From: Variovorax paradoxus | GTDB taxonomy: Bacteria > Pseudomonadota > Gammaproteobacteria > Burkholderiales > Burkholderiaceae_C | Assembly (NCBI RefSeq): GCF_024734665.1 | Contig: NZ_CP102931.1 | Span: forward strand, 2,974,001 to 3,038,000 | Length of the DNA stretch: 64,000 nt | Reading direction: 5' to 3' | Shown: positions 17,297-26,408 of the stretch, one piece after another | How positions within the stretch are numbered: the first letter of the stretch is position 1 | How the letters are laid out: each line of letters starts with the position of its first letter | The notes under the pieces: generated by a model | The model's input: only the letters and a program-made list of their open reading frames with translations | Databases searched by the model: none | What the model was told of the DNA's origin: nothing | Translations under genes and position numbers: made by a program

Positions 17297-18306
17297 GCGC
17301 TCCGGCACTGACTCCCTGGCTGCGCCGGCCACTCGCGGAACTGCTGCGCCAGCGCGGTCATGCCTGGCTGCTGCAAGGCCCCTCCGGCATCGGCCAGTAC
17401 GAACTGGCGCTGGCGCTCGCCTCCGCATGGCTGTGCGAGCAGCCGACGGAGGAGGGCACCGCCTGCGGCCACTGTGCCAGCTGCCATGCCATCGAGGTTC
17501 GCACCCACGCTGACCTGTGCGTGCTGATGCCCGAAGTCGCCATGCAGGAGCTGAACTGGCCGCTCGACGAGAAGGCACAGGCTGACATCGACGACAAGAA
17601 GCGCAAGGCGAGCCGCGAGATCCGCGTCGAGGCGATGCGTGATGCGGTTGGCTTCGCCCAGCGCACCAGCGCACGTGGCCGTGGCAAGGTGGTGCTGGTG
17701 TATCCGGCTGAGCGCATGAACACGATCACCGCGAATGCGCTGCTGAAGACGCTCGAGGAGCCGGTCGGCGACGTGCGCTTCGTGCTCGCCAGCGAGGCGG
17801 CGTGGCAATTGCTGCCGACCATCCGCAGCCGCTGCCTGGGTTTCACGCTCCCGTGGCCCGAAACAGCCGAGGCCGAAGCCTGGCTGGCCGCGCAAGACGT
17901 GCCCGCTGCCGATGCGGCCGCCCTGCTGCGCGCTGCCGGCGGCCGGCCGAGTGACGCCTTGCGGCTTGCGCGCTCGGGCCAGTCGCCCAAGGCATGGGCC
18001 TTGCTTCCCAAGGCGATGACGCGCGGCGACGTGGGTGCACTGGCCGATCACGCGCCAGCGCAAGCCGTCGGCGCGCTGCAGAAGCTTTGCCACGACCTGA
18101 TGGCTGTCGGCAACGGCGCCGAACCCCGGTTCTTCGATGCTGCCGACTTGCCTGCGGCACCGTCCCGGCTGGCGCTGGCGCGCTGGTCGAAGTCGCTTGC
18201 AAGCGCCGCGAGAACCGCGGAACACCCGTTCAATGCGGGCCTCATGCTGGAAGCGCTTGTGAGCGAAGCGCGAACCACCCTAAACTCTGCCGCTCGTCGC
18301 CCATGA
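17293..18306 (+). CDS. holB: DNA polymerase III delta' subunit
   Basis: 337 residues. The AAA+ clamp-loader fold is seen from [18 protein letters not shown], a zinc-binding Cys cluster [11 protein letters not shown]/ATPase segment [26 protein letters not shown] and [12 protein letters not shown] (the SRC sensor motif). The Walker A Lys is absent, as is normal for delta'. It works in the clamp loader of the replisome. It overlaps tmk and pilZ by 4 bases on each side. Confidence 0.95.
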   Translation: MSAPALTPWLRRPLAELLRQRGHAWLLQGPSGIGQYELALALASAWLCEQPTEEGTACGHCASCHAIEVRTHADLCVLMPEVAMQELNWPLDEKAQADIDDKKRKASREIRVEAMRDAVGFAQRTSARGRGKVVLVYPAERMNTITANALLKTLEEPVGDVRFVLASEAAWQLLPTIRSRCLGFTLPWPETAEAEAWLAAQDVPAADAAALLRAAGGRPSDALRLARSGQSPKAWALLPKAMTRGDVGALADHAPAQAVGALQKLCHDLMAVGNGAEPRFFDAADLPAAPSRLALARWSKSLASAARTAEHPFNAGLMLEALVSEARTTLNSAARRP

Positions 18307-18680
18307 ATCAACCCACAGCCCCCGCCGCCAACGCCACGCCCGCCCGGCCAAGCGTCATCCAGCTCGCCATCAAGGAAAAGGGTGCGCTGTACGCGGCCTA
18401 CATCCCGTTGTTCGCGGAGGGCGGCATCTTCATTCCGACCACGCGCGAATACCGGCTCGGCGACGACGTCTACGTGCTTTTGACACTGCCGGAAGACCCG
18501 CAGCGCTATCCGGTGGCGGGCAAGGTCGCCTGGATCACGCCGTCGCGCGCGGCTGGCAACCGGGCGCCTGGCGTGGGCATCCGTTTTCCGTCCGACGAAA
18601 AGTCGCGTCAGCTGAAGGCGCGCATCGAGGCGGCATTGGGTGGTTCGATGGCGTCCGACCGCCCCACGCAAACTATCTGA
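18303..18680 (+). CDS. PilZ domain protein
   Basis: 125 residues: LAIKEKGALYAAYIPLFAEGGIFIPT, then VYVLLTLPEDPQRYPVAGKVAW and RAPGVGIRF. This is the short PilZ protein encoded next to holB in many Proteobacteria, related to Pseudomonas PilZ and needed for type IV pilus function there. The RxxxR c-di-GMP-binding motif at the N-terminus is not evident, as in the founding PilZ. ATG at 18303 overlaps the holB stop. Confidence 0.9.
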   Translation: MNQPTAPAANATPARPSVIQLAIKEKGALYAAYIPLFAEGGIFIPTTREYRLGDDVYVLLTLPEDPQRYPVAGKVAWITPSRAAGNRAPGVGIRFPSDEKSRQLKARIEAALGGSMASDRPTQTI

Positions 18681-18753
18681 TCGGCTTCCCCCATTGCGAC
18701 CCGGCAAAGCCGGTGTTCGCGGTATTTCTGGCATGGGCCCGACAATCAGCGCC

Positions 18754-19560
18754 ATGTTTACAGACTCTCACTGCCACCTCACGTTTCCCGAATTCGCGGG
18801 CCAGATGCCGCAGATCCGCGCCGCCATGGCCGCTGCGCAGGTCGACCGGGCGCTCTGCATCTGCACCAAGCTCGAAGAGTTCGACGAAGTGCAGGCCCTT
18901 GCAGCCAGCTACGACAACTTCTGGGCCAGCGTGGGCGTGCACCCCGACAACGAGGACATCGCCGAACCCAGCGTCGAAGACCTGGTGCGGCTTTCGGCCC
19001 GGCCGCGCGTGGTCGCCATCGGCGAGACAGGCCTGGACTACTACCAGATGGAGGAGCGCAAGGGCGGCCGCAGCATTGCCGACATGGAATGGCAGCGCGA
19101 CCGTTTTCGTGTGCACATCCGCGCCGCACAGCAGACCCGCAAGCCCTTGGTGATCCACACCCGCGAGGCCTCGGCCGACACGGTGGCGATCCTGAAGGAG
19201 GAGGGCGAAGACGGCGCTGGCAACGCGGCTGGCGGCGTGTTCCATTGCTTCACCGAAACCGCTGAGGTGGCACGCGCGGCGCTCGACCTGGGTTTCTACA
19301 TCTCGTTCTCCGGCATCCTGACCTTCAAGAAGGCCCAGGATTTGCGCGATGTGGCCGCTTTCGTACCGCTGGATCGCATGCTGATCGAGACGGACAGCCC
19401 TTATCTCGCGCCGGTGCCGTACCGCGGCAAAACCAACAATCCGTCGTATGTGCCATTCGTGGCGCAACAGATCGCCGAGCTGCGAAAAATGCCCGTAGAG
19501 GCCATCGCCAAGGCGACGAGCGACAACTTCGAAACATTGTTCAGGGACGTCAAATCATGA
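18754..19560 (+). CDS. TatD-family metal-dependent hydrolase
   Basis: 268 residues with all TatD metal ligands: FTDSHCHLTF at the start, AIGETGLDYY, KPLVIHTREA, VFHCFTE and IETDSPYLAP. TatD enzymes are cytoplasmic Mg-dependent DNases/hydrolases (DNA repair or nucleoid fragmentation). The frame is open upstream to 18640, but residue 1 of the fold is MFTDSHCH, so 18754 is the start. The stop overlaps the start of the ankyrin gene. Confidence 0.93.
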   Translation: MFTDSHCHLTFPEFAGQMPQIRAAMAAAQVDRALCICTKLEEFDEVQALAASYDNFWASVGVHPDNEDIAEPSVEDLVRLSARPRVVAIGETGLDYYQMEERKGGRSIADMEWQRDRFRVHIRAAQQTRKPLVIHTREASADTVAILKEEGEDGAGNAAGGVFHCFTETAEVARAALDLGFYISFSGILTFKKAQDLRDVAAFVPLDRMLIETDSPYLAPVPYRGKTNNPSYVPFVAQQIAELRKMPVEAIAKATSDNFETLFRDVKS

Positions 19561-20237
19561 AAAACTACATTAAGAAATCAATCTATCTTATTGTCATTGC
19601 TGCATCTTTTGCAGCATATGCAGGTTCATTCGAAGATTTCTTCCGGGCCGTGCGCGGCGACAACGCCAGCAGCGTGCGCACCCTGCTGCAGCGCGGGTTC
19701 GATCCGAACACGCGTGACGAACACGGCCAGACCGGCTTGCTGATCGCGCTGCGCGAGCCGTCGCCGAAAGTCATCCAAGTGCTGATCGAGTCGCCGCAGA
19801 CCAACGTGGACCTGGCCAACGCCAAGGACGAAACCCCGTTGATGCTGGCCGCGATCAAGGGCCAGCAGGACCTGGTCACGCAACTGCTGAAGCGCGACGC
19901 TGCGGTCAACAAGACGGGCTGGACGCCGCTGCATTACGCAGCCACCAGCGGCCAGTTGACCATCATGAAGGTGCTGCTCGACAACTACGCATTCATCGAC
20001 GCGCAATCGCCCAATGGCACCACGCCGCTGATGATGGCGGCGATGTACGGCTCGAGCGAAGCGGTGAAGCTGCTGCTGGCCGAAGGCGCCGATACAACGA
20101 TGAAGAACCAGCTGGGCATGACGGCCGTCGACTTCGCGAACAAGGTGAACCGGTCGGATACCGCGGCGATGATCACCACGGCTGCGGCGGCACGGGCCAA
20201 TGCGCCCAAGGCGATACCCAAGGACGGCAAATGGTGA
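19557..20237 (+). CDS. Periplasmic ankyrin-repeat protein
   Basis: 226 residues. A signal peptide (KKSIYLIVIAASFAAYA) precedes about five ankyrin repeats, e.g. DEHGQTGLLIALREPS, DETPLMLAAIKGQQDLV, GWTPLHYAATSGQLTIM, GTTPLMMAAMYGSSEAV. The N-terminal codons are strikingly AT-rich compared with the rest of the gene. It is likely a periplasmic protein-protein interaction module; the partner is unknown. It is coupled to tatD by overlap and followed with a 7-base overlap by the DUF4124 gene. Confidence 0.85.
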   Translation: MKNYIKKSIYLIVIAASFAAYAGSFEDFFRAVRGDNASSVRTLLQRGFDPNTRDEHGQTGLLIALREPSPKVIQVLIESPQTNVDLANAKDETPLMLAAIKGQQDLVTQLLKRDAAVNKTGWTPLHYAATSGQLTIMKVLLDNYAFIDAQSPNGTTPLMMAAMYGSSEAVKLLLAEGADTTMKNQLGMTAVDFANKVNRSDTAAMITTAAAARANAPKAIPKDGKW

Positions 20238-20446
20238 GACAGGCAGGCGCCTCGTTGGCGTTCGGCTTGACGATGATGGGCTTTGCATCCGGCGCGATGG
20301 CACAGCACGCGATCTACAAGTGCGTTCAGGGCGGTAAGGTCGTTTACTCGAATGAGCCGTGTATGGATGCAAAGAAGATCGAGATCAAGCAGACGAAGGG
20401 TGTGAATTACGAAGGCAGAGGCTCTGGGGGCGCGCCGAAGCGCTGA
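20231..20446 (+). CDS. Small DUF4124-like secreted protein
   Basis: 71 residues: a signal peptide ending in ASGAMAQ, then IYKCVQGGKVVYSNEPC, the DUF4124 signature (a short Cys-containing beta motif with Y-K-C and Y-S-x-x-P-C). The two Cys probably pair in the periplasm. Function unknown. It overlaps the ankyrin gene by 7 bases and closes the housekeeping run. Confidence 0.75.
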   Translation: MVRQAGASLAFGLTMMGFASGAMAQHAIYKCVQGGKVVYSNEPCMDAKKIEIKQTKGVNYEGRGSGGAPKR

Positions 20447-20870
20447 GTGTTTTTGCACACAATGTGCATTATGTTAAATGATATGGCGGTCGCTGACGGA
20501 AGCGGCGACCAGCTACTACATGTGATTGCTAAGCCTTCTTGGCCCAAGCGCTGCACCCTGCGCGGACAATATTCTGCTAACACTTTGAGCGATAAAGTGC
20601 TTCCAAGTGGACCAAAAACACAAGACTGGCGCGAAAATTCAGACAAAAAATGCGAGACACGCGCGGACGCGTCCTGACGCCGGACGCACGCTCAGCCCCA
20701 GCGGCGCGACGAAAAAGTCGCTGACGGCTTGACGAAAAACTGAGGACAGCCGGACAACAAGCACTGGACTGCCGCAGTTTCGTGACAACAAACGCAGGAC
20801 AGGTGCAGCCCACACGTGTCGATCTCCACACGGCCCCGCCTCCCGCGCTGCGAGCGGGATCACCGCGGCT
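20447..20870. other. Gene-poor junction between housekeeping run and accessory island
   Basis: I see no convincing gene, tRNA or transposase remnant in these 424 bases. Base composition becomes mixed, with AT-rich stretches near 20450-20600. Two similar short segments with the core ACGAAAAA lie near 20710 and 20732. This may be the left edge of the accessory region, but I found no clear attachment repeat. Confidence 0.4.
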
Positions 20871-21833
20871 TCAATCCGCACCCGACAACGGACTCGGTGC
20901 CTTTTCCTGATTGGTGACTCCGAACGGGATGTGCACAGAGGGCACCACCGTGCTCGCCGATTGGAGGTGGCCCGATTGATCGTCAAAGAAAATGTGCGGC
21001 TTCAACACGGCGAGGACGCGCCCCTTTTCGATGCCGCCAAGAAAAAAAGCGTCGTTCGCCATCACGCCCCAGCTTTTCAGAGTCTTGAGCGCGCGCTCGT
21101 GAGACGGCGCATTGCGCGCGGTGACGATCGAGACGCGGATCCGGTTCTCGTAAGCTGGATTTTGTCGCTTGTGATGCTCTTCCGCGGACTGGATCTTGGC
21201 GACTCGAACCAGGAATTCCTTGAGCGGGCCCGGATGGTGCGGCTGCATGACATTCTTGACTTCGTGCGCATGGAACGCGCTCAGGCCGGACGCCTGCATC
21301 ACCGACTCCGATTCATCGCCCGCCAGAACGCCGTCGAAGTCAAAAGCGATTCGAAGGGAGTTGTCGTCCTCGTCGTCATCGAACTTGGAGTCGAGCACTT
21401 GTCCAGCCGGATGGCCCGCCTTGATCGCGGCATCCACGTCCGACTTGTTACCCGAGAGAAAAAGGGCGATGTTGAGCGCCGGAATGTATTCGTAGGGCGA
21501 CCTCCCCTGCATGAATATCGCGCGTGTCATACCCAGTTTGTAGTGTTCGATGGTTTTCATCACCCGCAGCCCGGTGTCGGGGTCGTTTCTGGAAAGAAGC
21601 ACCACTTCGACAAAGGGATCGTCGGCGTCCGCGCGAAGGTCGTTCAGTGCGAGCAGGCGCTTGATGAACGGAAAGGCGATGCCCTTGGGAAGCGGGTTGT
21701 AGAGGTTCTCCTCTTGGAACTTGCGGTATTCCTCTTCGCCGTGGCTCTTGAAAATGGCGTCCGAGTCGGTGAGATCGAACACCGCGCTCGACGCAACGCC
21801 GATCACGAGGCGGTTCTCCAGTTCGTAAGGCAA
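20871..21833 (-). CDS. 5'-nucleotidase of the cytosolic cN-I type
   Basis: 320 residues: YELENRLVIGVASSAVFDL, then VEVVLLSRNDPDTGLRVM, FMQGRSPYEYIPALNIALF, and a later HAD-type DFDGVLAGDESE with VSIVTARNAP and GGIEKGRVLAVLKPHIFFDDQ. This matches the 5_nucleotid family (cytosolic 5'-nucleotidase I), which dephosphorylates nucleoside monophosphates. It stands alone beside a putative mobile-element recombinase. Similar genes occur sporadically in Proteobacteria, so it may be accessory; a nucleotide-depletion defence role is only speculation. Confidence 0.8.
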   Translation of the reverse strand: MPYELENRLVIGVASSAVFDLTDSDAIFKSHGEEEYRKFQEENLYNPLPKGIAFPFIKRLLALNDLRADADDPFVEVVLLSRNDPDTGLRVMKTIEHYKLGMTRAIFMQGRSPYEYIPALNIALFLSGNKSDVDAAIKAGHPAGQVLDSKFDDDEDDNSLRIAFDFDGVLAGDESESVMQASGLSAFHAHEVKNVMQPHHPGPLKEFLVRVAKIQSAEEHHKRQNPAYENRIRVSIVTARNAPSHERALKTLKSWGVMANDAFFLGGIEKGRVLAVLKPHIFFDDQSGHLQSASTVVPSVHIPFGVTNQEKAPSPLSGAD

Positions 21834-22118
21834 CTCGGTACTCCATGTCGATAGAAAAAGGATCGGTAATGCGCAGTCGGTTCTGACTTATTACGCGCAC
21901 ACTTCGACGGATCGCCCCTCATCCTGAGGCCATCAGATGCGGGCTCCAGGCGCCGCGAATCGTGCAATCGATGGGACGCCCTCAATTTGCGCCGCGCCAA
22001 TGTATGTGCACAAAGTCACTCGGGATGAGCGCCGCCAAGCGTGAATGGATGGCGTGAAAGCCGGGTGAGCAGCGCCGGAAAAAAGCCAGGACAGAGGCGC
22101 GCGAATCACACCTGCTCA

Positions 22119-23159
22119 CTATTCTTTGGCGGGCGTGAAGCGCTGTTTGCCGCCCCTGTCAGGTCTGTTTTTCTTCGCGAGCGCGCTGGCCAACAAACCG
22201 CGCGTTGCTTCGTGGGCGCGCTCCTCCCCTGCCAAGCGGGTGCGGGATTCGTCGTGCGCTTGCCGGCTCGCGCGCAATTCGGCGTGCAATTGCACCGCCT
22301 CGGCCGATTTGGCGGCCAGTGCAGCGCGCAGCTCGTGCACGAGCGTTTCCGCAGCGCGCATGGCGGCCTGCTGCACCTGCAGCTTCCCGGCATTTTCTTC
22401 CTCGCCGCGGCTGCGCAGCTTCTGCTCTTTGACGAGCTCCGCGGCGGTCTGGCGGGCCGTCAGGCGCTCTCGGTCGATGTCGCCCAGGAGCCGGTGTTCG
22501 CGCACCATATGGCGCGTTTCGGCCTCCTGAAGCGCCTCGTCCCGTGCGGCGCTGGCCGCCCTGTGCTCCCGCCGCAGGGCCTCCAACTGCGCTTGAGCCT
22601 GTGCCTGGGTCTGGGCCTGTGACTCGCGCAGGTGCCGGATCTCGCCTTGGGTGCTTTCCTGCAGACGGTTGGCCTCCGACAGCTGCGCGTGGGCGGATTC
22701 AAGCGCCTGGCGCGATGCGCCGAGCGCGCCGTCCAGGCTCGCTCGGGCGGCTTCGAACGCCAGCTCGCGCTGCTGGAGCTGCGCCTGCTGATCCTGCAGT
22801 GCGGCGGTCTTGAGTTCGATGTCGCGGCGCAGGGCCTCGGCCTGCTGCGTTTGCGCCCGGGCGGATTCCTGGCGTGTCGCCTCCCAGAGTGTCTGGACGG
22901 CTTGCAGCAGCGCTGGCGGCAGGCCGCTCGCCGGGTTACCCGCTTGCTCGGACACGGGGCCGCCCGTCCCCTGGCCCAGCCGCTGGCCCAGCGTGGCGAA
23001 CCAGGCGTCCAACATTGGGCTGACCGTGTTGGGCGAGCCTCGGCCGATTTTTTGCCGCACCCGCTCGATCGTGGGGCGCTGGCCTTCGGCGATCAGGGCG
23101 TCTGCGGCCGTCCAGACGTCGCCTTGCTGAATTCCACGTCCCAAACTTTTGCTTTCCAT
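22119..23159 (-). CDS. KfrA-like DNA-binding coiled-coil protein
   Basis: 346 residues. The N-terminus (DVWTAADALIAEGQRPTIER, VRQKIGRGSPNTVSPMLDAW) is the KfrA-type plasmid-replication-region DNA-binding domain. Residues about 80-310 are a long Ala/Gln/Glu/Arg-rich coiled coil, as in KfrA. The tail is basic (KKNRPDRGGKQRF). KfrA proteins bind inverted repeats in their own promoter and bundle DNA. Two inverted repeats lie in the 99-base gap to the divergent recombinase gene, fitting an autoregulated pair belonging to a mobile element. Confidence 0.82.
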   Translation of the reverse strand: MESKSLGRGIQQGDVWTAADALIAEGQRPTIERVRQKIGRGSPNTVSPMLDAWFATLGQRLGQGTGGPVSEQAGNPASGLPPALLQAVQTLWEATRQESARAQTQQAEALRRDIELKTAALQDQQAQLQQRELAFEAARASLDGALGASRQALESAHAQLSEANRLQESTQGEIRHLRESQAQTQAQAQAQLEALRREHRAASAARDEALQEAETRHMVREHRLLGDIDRERLTARQTAAELVKEQKLRSRGEEENAGKLQVQQAAMRAAETLVHELRAALAAKSAEAVQLHAELRASRQAHDESRTRLAGEERAHEATRGLLASALAKKNRPDRGGKQRFTPAKE

Positions 23160-23186
23160 TGCCCTGCCCCAGTCCTAGAATTTACC

Positions 23187-23209
23187 CTCGATAATTGAAT
23201 GTTATCGAG
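23187..23209. promoter_or_regulatory. Perfect inverted repeat, candidate operator of the KfrA-like gene
   Basis: CTCGATAA at 23187-23194 and TTATCGAG at 23202-23209 are exact reverse complements separated by 7 bases. The repeat lies 28 bases upstream of the KfrA-like ATG in a promoter-sized AT-rich gap, where KfrA-type autorepressors bind. It could also be part of a recombinase core site. Confidence 0.5.
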
Positions 23210-23233
23210 ACTTATAGAAATTTCACGTTAGAC

Positions 23234-23253
23234 ATCATATGTGTATATATGAT
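23234..23253. promoter_or_regulatory. Second inverted repeat next to the recombinase start
   Basis: ATCATAT (23234-23240) and ATATGAT (23247-23253) are exact reverse complements with a 6-base AT-rich spacer. The right arm ends 5 bases before the recombinase ATG (23259), so binding here would block translation or transcription of the recombinase. Being AT-rich, it has a higher chance of being fortuitous than the repeat at 23187. Confidence 0.35.
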
Positions 23254-23258
23254 TTGAT

Positions 23259-24377
23259 ATGCAAAATGACCCCGCCTCCAACACCGTGACTCTGCGGGCC
23301 GATGATCCGGTGCAACCGAGCGTCCAGCGTCGCGCAAGTCGTGATCCAACGCTCCTCAGCACCATGACCGAGCAGGCCGCGCGCGACCTCCTGCGTGAAG
23401 GCGAATCGCCCAACACACGCGCCTCCTACCGCAGCGCCATGCGCTACTGGGCGGCCTGGTTTGCCGCCACCTACGAGCAGCCGCTGCGCCTGCCCGTGCC
23501 CGTGGCGGCGGTGATCCGGTTCATCGTGGACCACGCCGATCGCACCACCCCGGACGGCCTGCGCACGGAGATGCCAGCGGCGCTCGACCAAGCGTTGGTC
23601 GACGGCGGCCATAAGGCCAAGCTCGGCACGCCGGCACTCAGCACCGTGGTGCACCGCATCTCGGTACTGTCCAAAGCGCACCAGCTCGCTGGCGCGACCA
23701 ATCCGTGCGCTGACGAGGCCGTGCGCGAGCTACTGGCCAAGACGCGCCGCGCGTACGCCCGGCGCGGTTCCACACCGCATAAGCAGCAGGCGCTGACCAA
23801 GGAGCCGCTGGACGCCCTCCTCGCGACCTGCGACGAGTCCTTGCGCGGCATGCGTGATCGGGCGCTGCTCCTTTTCGCGTGGGCCACGGGCGGGCGGCGT
23901 CGCTCCGAGGTCACGACGGCCACAATGCATAACCTGCGCCGTGTCGCGCCGGGCGCCTACCTATATACACTGACCCATTCGAAAACGAACCAAAGCGGCG
24001 CGCAGCGCCCACAGGACACCAAGCCCCTGGTCGGCGCGGCCTCGGCTGCCATGGATGCTTGGCTCGAAGCCAGCGGCGTGACCGCCGGCGCGCTCTTCCG
24101 GCGCGTGCGCAAGGGCGGAAACGTGGGAGAGGCGCTCAGCGCCGCGGCGGTGCGCGACATCGTCCAGGCGCGCTGCGTGCTGGCGGGCATTGAGGGAGAG
24201 TTTTCTGCGCACTCGTTGCGCTCGGGCTTCGTGACCGAGGCCGGCCGACAAAACATGCCGCTGGCCGAAACCATGGCCATGACCGGCCACCAGAGCGTTG
24301 CCAGCGTCGTGGGCTACTTCCGGGCCGAAGCAAGCCTTGCCAGTGGCATCGCCCGACTTTACGACGACACCAAATAA
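23259..24377 (+). CDS. Tyrosine recombinase / site-specific integrase
   Basis: 372 residues. An N-terminal SAM-like core-binding domain (SPNTRASYRSAMRYWAAWF) precedes the catalytic domain with the first Arg in FAWATGGRRRSEVTT, then AHSLRSGFVTEAGR (H-x-x-R), and GHQSVASVVGYF with the His and the nucleophile Tyr. It is therefore probably active. Recombinases of this type move genomic islands or resolve multimers. It is divergent from a KfrA-like gene and sits at the left of a block of defence genes, so it is the likely mobility gene of that block. Confidence 0.9.
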   Translation: MQNDPASNTVTLRADDPVQPSVQRRASRDPTLLSTMTEQAARDLLREGESPNTRASYRSAMRYWAAWFAATYEQPLRLPVPVAAVIRFIVDHADRTTPDGLRTEMPAALDQALVDGGHKAKLGTPALSTVVHRISVLSKAHQLAGATNPCADEAVRELLAKTRRAYARRGSTPHKQQALTKEPLDALLATCDESLRGMRDRALLLFAWATGGRRRSEVTTATMHNLRRVAPGAYLYTLTHSKTNQSGAQRPQDTKPLVGAASAAMDAWLEASGVTAGALFRRVRKGGNVGEALSAAAVRDIVQARCVLAGIEGEFSAHSLRSGFVTEAGRQNMPLAETMAMTGHQSVASVVGYFRAEASLASGIARLYDDTK

Positions 24378-24403
24378 GCGCGAGCTTGAGGCGGCTACTC
24401 ATT

Positions 24404-24428
24404 CAGGCCGCAAGCGAAGTTCGGCCTG
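24404..24428. other. Inverted repeat between convergent recombinase and effector genes
   Basis: CAGGCCG (24404-24410) and CGGCCTG (24422-24428) form a 7-bp stem with an 11-base loop just after the recombinase stop. There is no T-run, so it is at best a weak terminator. Confidence 0.25.
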
Positions 24429-24533
24429 CTCACTGCTGGCACCCTCTCGCCTCTGCACCTTTGTGCATCTCGATACTCACACCAGTCAAGGCCAATCCGC
24501 CGAACGGGTCAGGCAGATGCCGATCAAGATTGC

Positions 24534-25334
24534 TCAGGGCGACGAGTTCGTCTTCTCTGCCTTTGGAGCCTTCTTGCGTACGGCTGTCTTCCTAGCAGGG
24601 CTAGTCGGCTGCACCAAGAAGGACTCGCAGCTAAGAATGAGTTCTCGGCCATACGCGCGAGACGCGTCCCAGACAGCATTGCGACTTATTGCGAGGAGCA
24701 TGTAAGCGGCGTGAGCCGCTGCAACGACCAGGACCACTGTGGTTTTACTTCCTAGCGGAGTTTCCATATCCCATGACAGACGCCAAAGGATGAACGCGCA
24801 AACTGCTACGACAGTGACGTTCAGCCACAATGCGGGCATCTTGACACCGAGCAAGTTCCGGCGGAAACCATACGTGACGTTTTCCCCGAACAGGATCGGA
24901 AACTTTTTTGTGTCGCGAGTGTTTTGGCGAAGCCACACGCCGCATTGGCTGTAGAAGGCATCTGCTGCAGCTTGACTGGCACTCTCCTCTTCGGGACTGG
25001 GCGCCGCGGCGCCCAACTTTCCAGCGAGAAATTCTCGATATCGATCCTTTGAGCCAGCATCGATGGTCGGGTCGTTTCTGCGGAAAAGCGTGATCGATGG
25101 CATGCCGTGCTCTTTGTAGAGATTGGCTTCTATCGAACGGCCGCGAGCACGCGAGAAATCCGCGATAGCAAACAGCAACACCAGTATCCCGAACGATGCA
25201 ATCGCGCTCGAAAGTCCGAACGTCTTCCACGAGATCAAGAGCGTCAGTGCAGCAAGTGCGGGTGCCGCGGCGATGATCGCGGGGAAAAGCCTGGCACGTA
25301 TGGAGTAGGCATCGAAGAATCTAAAAATCTCCAT
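24534..25334 (-). CDS. Protein with four predicted TM helices; candidate pore-forming effector
   Basis: 266 residues. Two membrane helices near the N-terminus (about 19-36 and 42-60), a hydrophilic central part of about 100 residues (ITLFRRNDPTIDAG, DRYREFLAGKLG), two more helices (about 170-188 and 198-217), and a basic tail (ARKTAVRKKAPKAEKT). The 2+2 topology with a soluble loop resembles the S-4TM effectors predicted for ubiquitin-like and CBASS-like operons, but I cannot confirm family membership. The ATG overlaps the upstream stop as TGATG and follows GGAGGG by 7 bases, so it is coupled to the MBL gene. As last gene of the E2-E1-JAB operon it is the natural effector candidate. Confidence 0.7.
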   Translation of the reverse strand: MEIFRFFDAYSIRARLFPAIIAAAPALAALTLLISWKTFGLSSAIASFGILVLLFAIADFSRARGRSIEANLYKEHGMPSITLFRRNDPTIDAGSKDRYREFLAGKLGAAAPSPEEESASQAAADAFYSQCGVWLRQNTRDTKKFPILFGENVTYGFRRNLLGVKMPALWLNVTVVAVCAFILWRLSWDMETPLGSKTTVVLVVAAAHAAYMLLAISRNAVWDASRAYGRELILSCESFLVQPTSPARKTAVRKKAPKAEKTNSSP

Positions 25335-26392
25335 CACAGTCCCTCCACCTCATTGGCAAACTCTTCCGCAACCGCCGGAACGGTACCGGGATGACCGGGG
25401 CCGTTGTAGTGAGAAATCCATTTCGTACGGGTTGTATAGACCTTGAAACCTCTCCGGATGAAAGCATTCGTCACCTGCGCGCGCGGGTAGTCGTGCTTGT
25501 TTGAACCGACCGAGCAGAACGCCGTACCGCTCACTGTGCCTTGTGGTTGCTTGGGGCCGAGCCACGCGTCCAAAACTGCAGGCGTCACGTTATGCCGGCT
25601 CCCATGATGTGGTACTTGCACGAACTTGGGCCTGTTGAAGCCAAGTTGTGCGCCAAAGTCGGCCGCCTCCGCCAAGCCGATGGGACCAACGTCAGCGGTA
25701 AGCAGTACACCCTTATCTCCGAGGACGGCGTACTGTACGACGCAACTTTCGTTGGACGCTGACGTCTCCGTGTTGCTCGCAAGCGTTTCGATGTCCCAGT
25801 TTTCAAGCAGTTTCTTCGCGCCTTCGAGGAAGGACCGCAGCAAGCCAAAACCTCGTGAATCTTCCGCACCGCTCGTATATCTCTCGGGCGTCTTGCCGAA
25901 ATCGGGGATCGAGTTGATATAGCGGTCTCTCGCGGGCGCAAGCACGGTAAACGCCCCGATTCGCGCGCCCTGAAAGACCTCGTGGATGTGAGTCCCTTTT
26001 GCGATGGCCAGTCTCTCAAGCTCAACCAGATACGGGTGCCGCTCCTTGATGTTGTCGATCAGCCCCTGCAAGGTGAAATTGCCGTGAAAGTGATCAAGAA
26101 TCTGATCTGAGTACATCCAGGGCCTGTTCATCCACAGATTTCTAACCTCGAACTTCTCCATCACGCCAATAAGCCCGGTCGCGTGATCGTCATCCGCGTG
26201 CGACAGCACCATGTGATTTATGACGGGATTCGTGTAGTGATTGTTGATGTGGCCGATGATGGTCTCGGCCGTGTCCGTGCGGCCTCCATCGACCACGTGG
26301 AGGTAGTACCCGCCGCCATCGTCGCCGTAGCGAATAACGATTGCGTCGCCGGAGCCCTCGCCAACGGGCAAGAAATCGACCTCATAGTTCAT
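25334..26392 (-). CDS. ComEC-like metallo-beta-lactamase-fold hydrolase
   Basis: 352 residues starting MNYEVDFLPVGEGSGDAIVI. The metal site reads HMVLSHADDDHATG, the HxDxDH variant found in ComEC/Rec2-type MBL proteins rather than classic HxHxDH. Later ligands are in LLTADVGPIGL and QVPHHGSRHN, then a C-terminal AFCSVGSNKHDYPR. ComEC-type MBL domains are nucleases or phosphodiesterases. The gene starts 16 bases after the E2-E1-JAB stop behind a strong AGGAGG and ends overlapping the four-TM gene. The open frame reaches upstream to 26818 but only overlaps the fusion gene, so 26392 is the start. Confidence 0.82.
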   Translation of the reverse strand: MNYEVDFLPVGEGSGDAIVIRYGDDGGGYYLHVVDGGRTDTAETIIGHINNHYTNPVINHMVLSHADDDHATGLIGVMEKFEVRNLWMNRPWMYSDQILDHFHGNFTLQGLIDNIKERHPYLVELERLAIAKGTHIHEVFQGARIGAFTVLAPARDRYINSIPDFGKTPERYTSGAEDSRGFGLLRSFLEGAKKLLENWDIETLASNTETSASNESCVVQYAVLGDKGVLLTADVGPIGLAEAADFGAQLGFNRPKFVQVPHHGSRHNVTPAVLDAWLGPKQPQGTVSGTAFCSVGSNKHDYPRAQVTNAFIRRGFKVYTTRTKWISHYNGPGHPGTVPAVAEEFANEVEGL

Positions 26393-26408
26393 TGCTGCTG
26401 CCTCCTCG

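Noticed and set aside
20447..20870. tRNA or attachment site at the island edge
   Set aside because: No cloverleaf-like sequence or matching direct repeat was found by eye.
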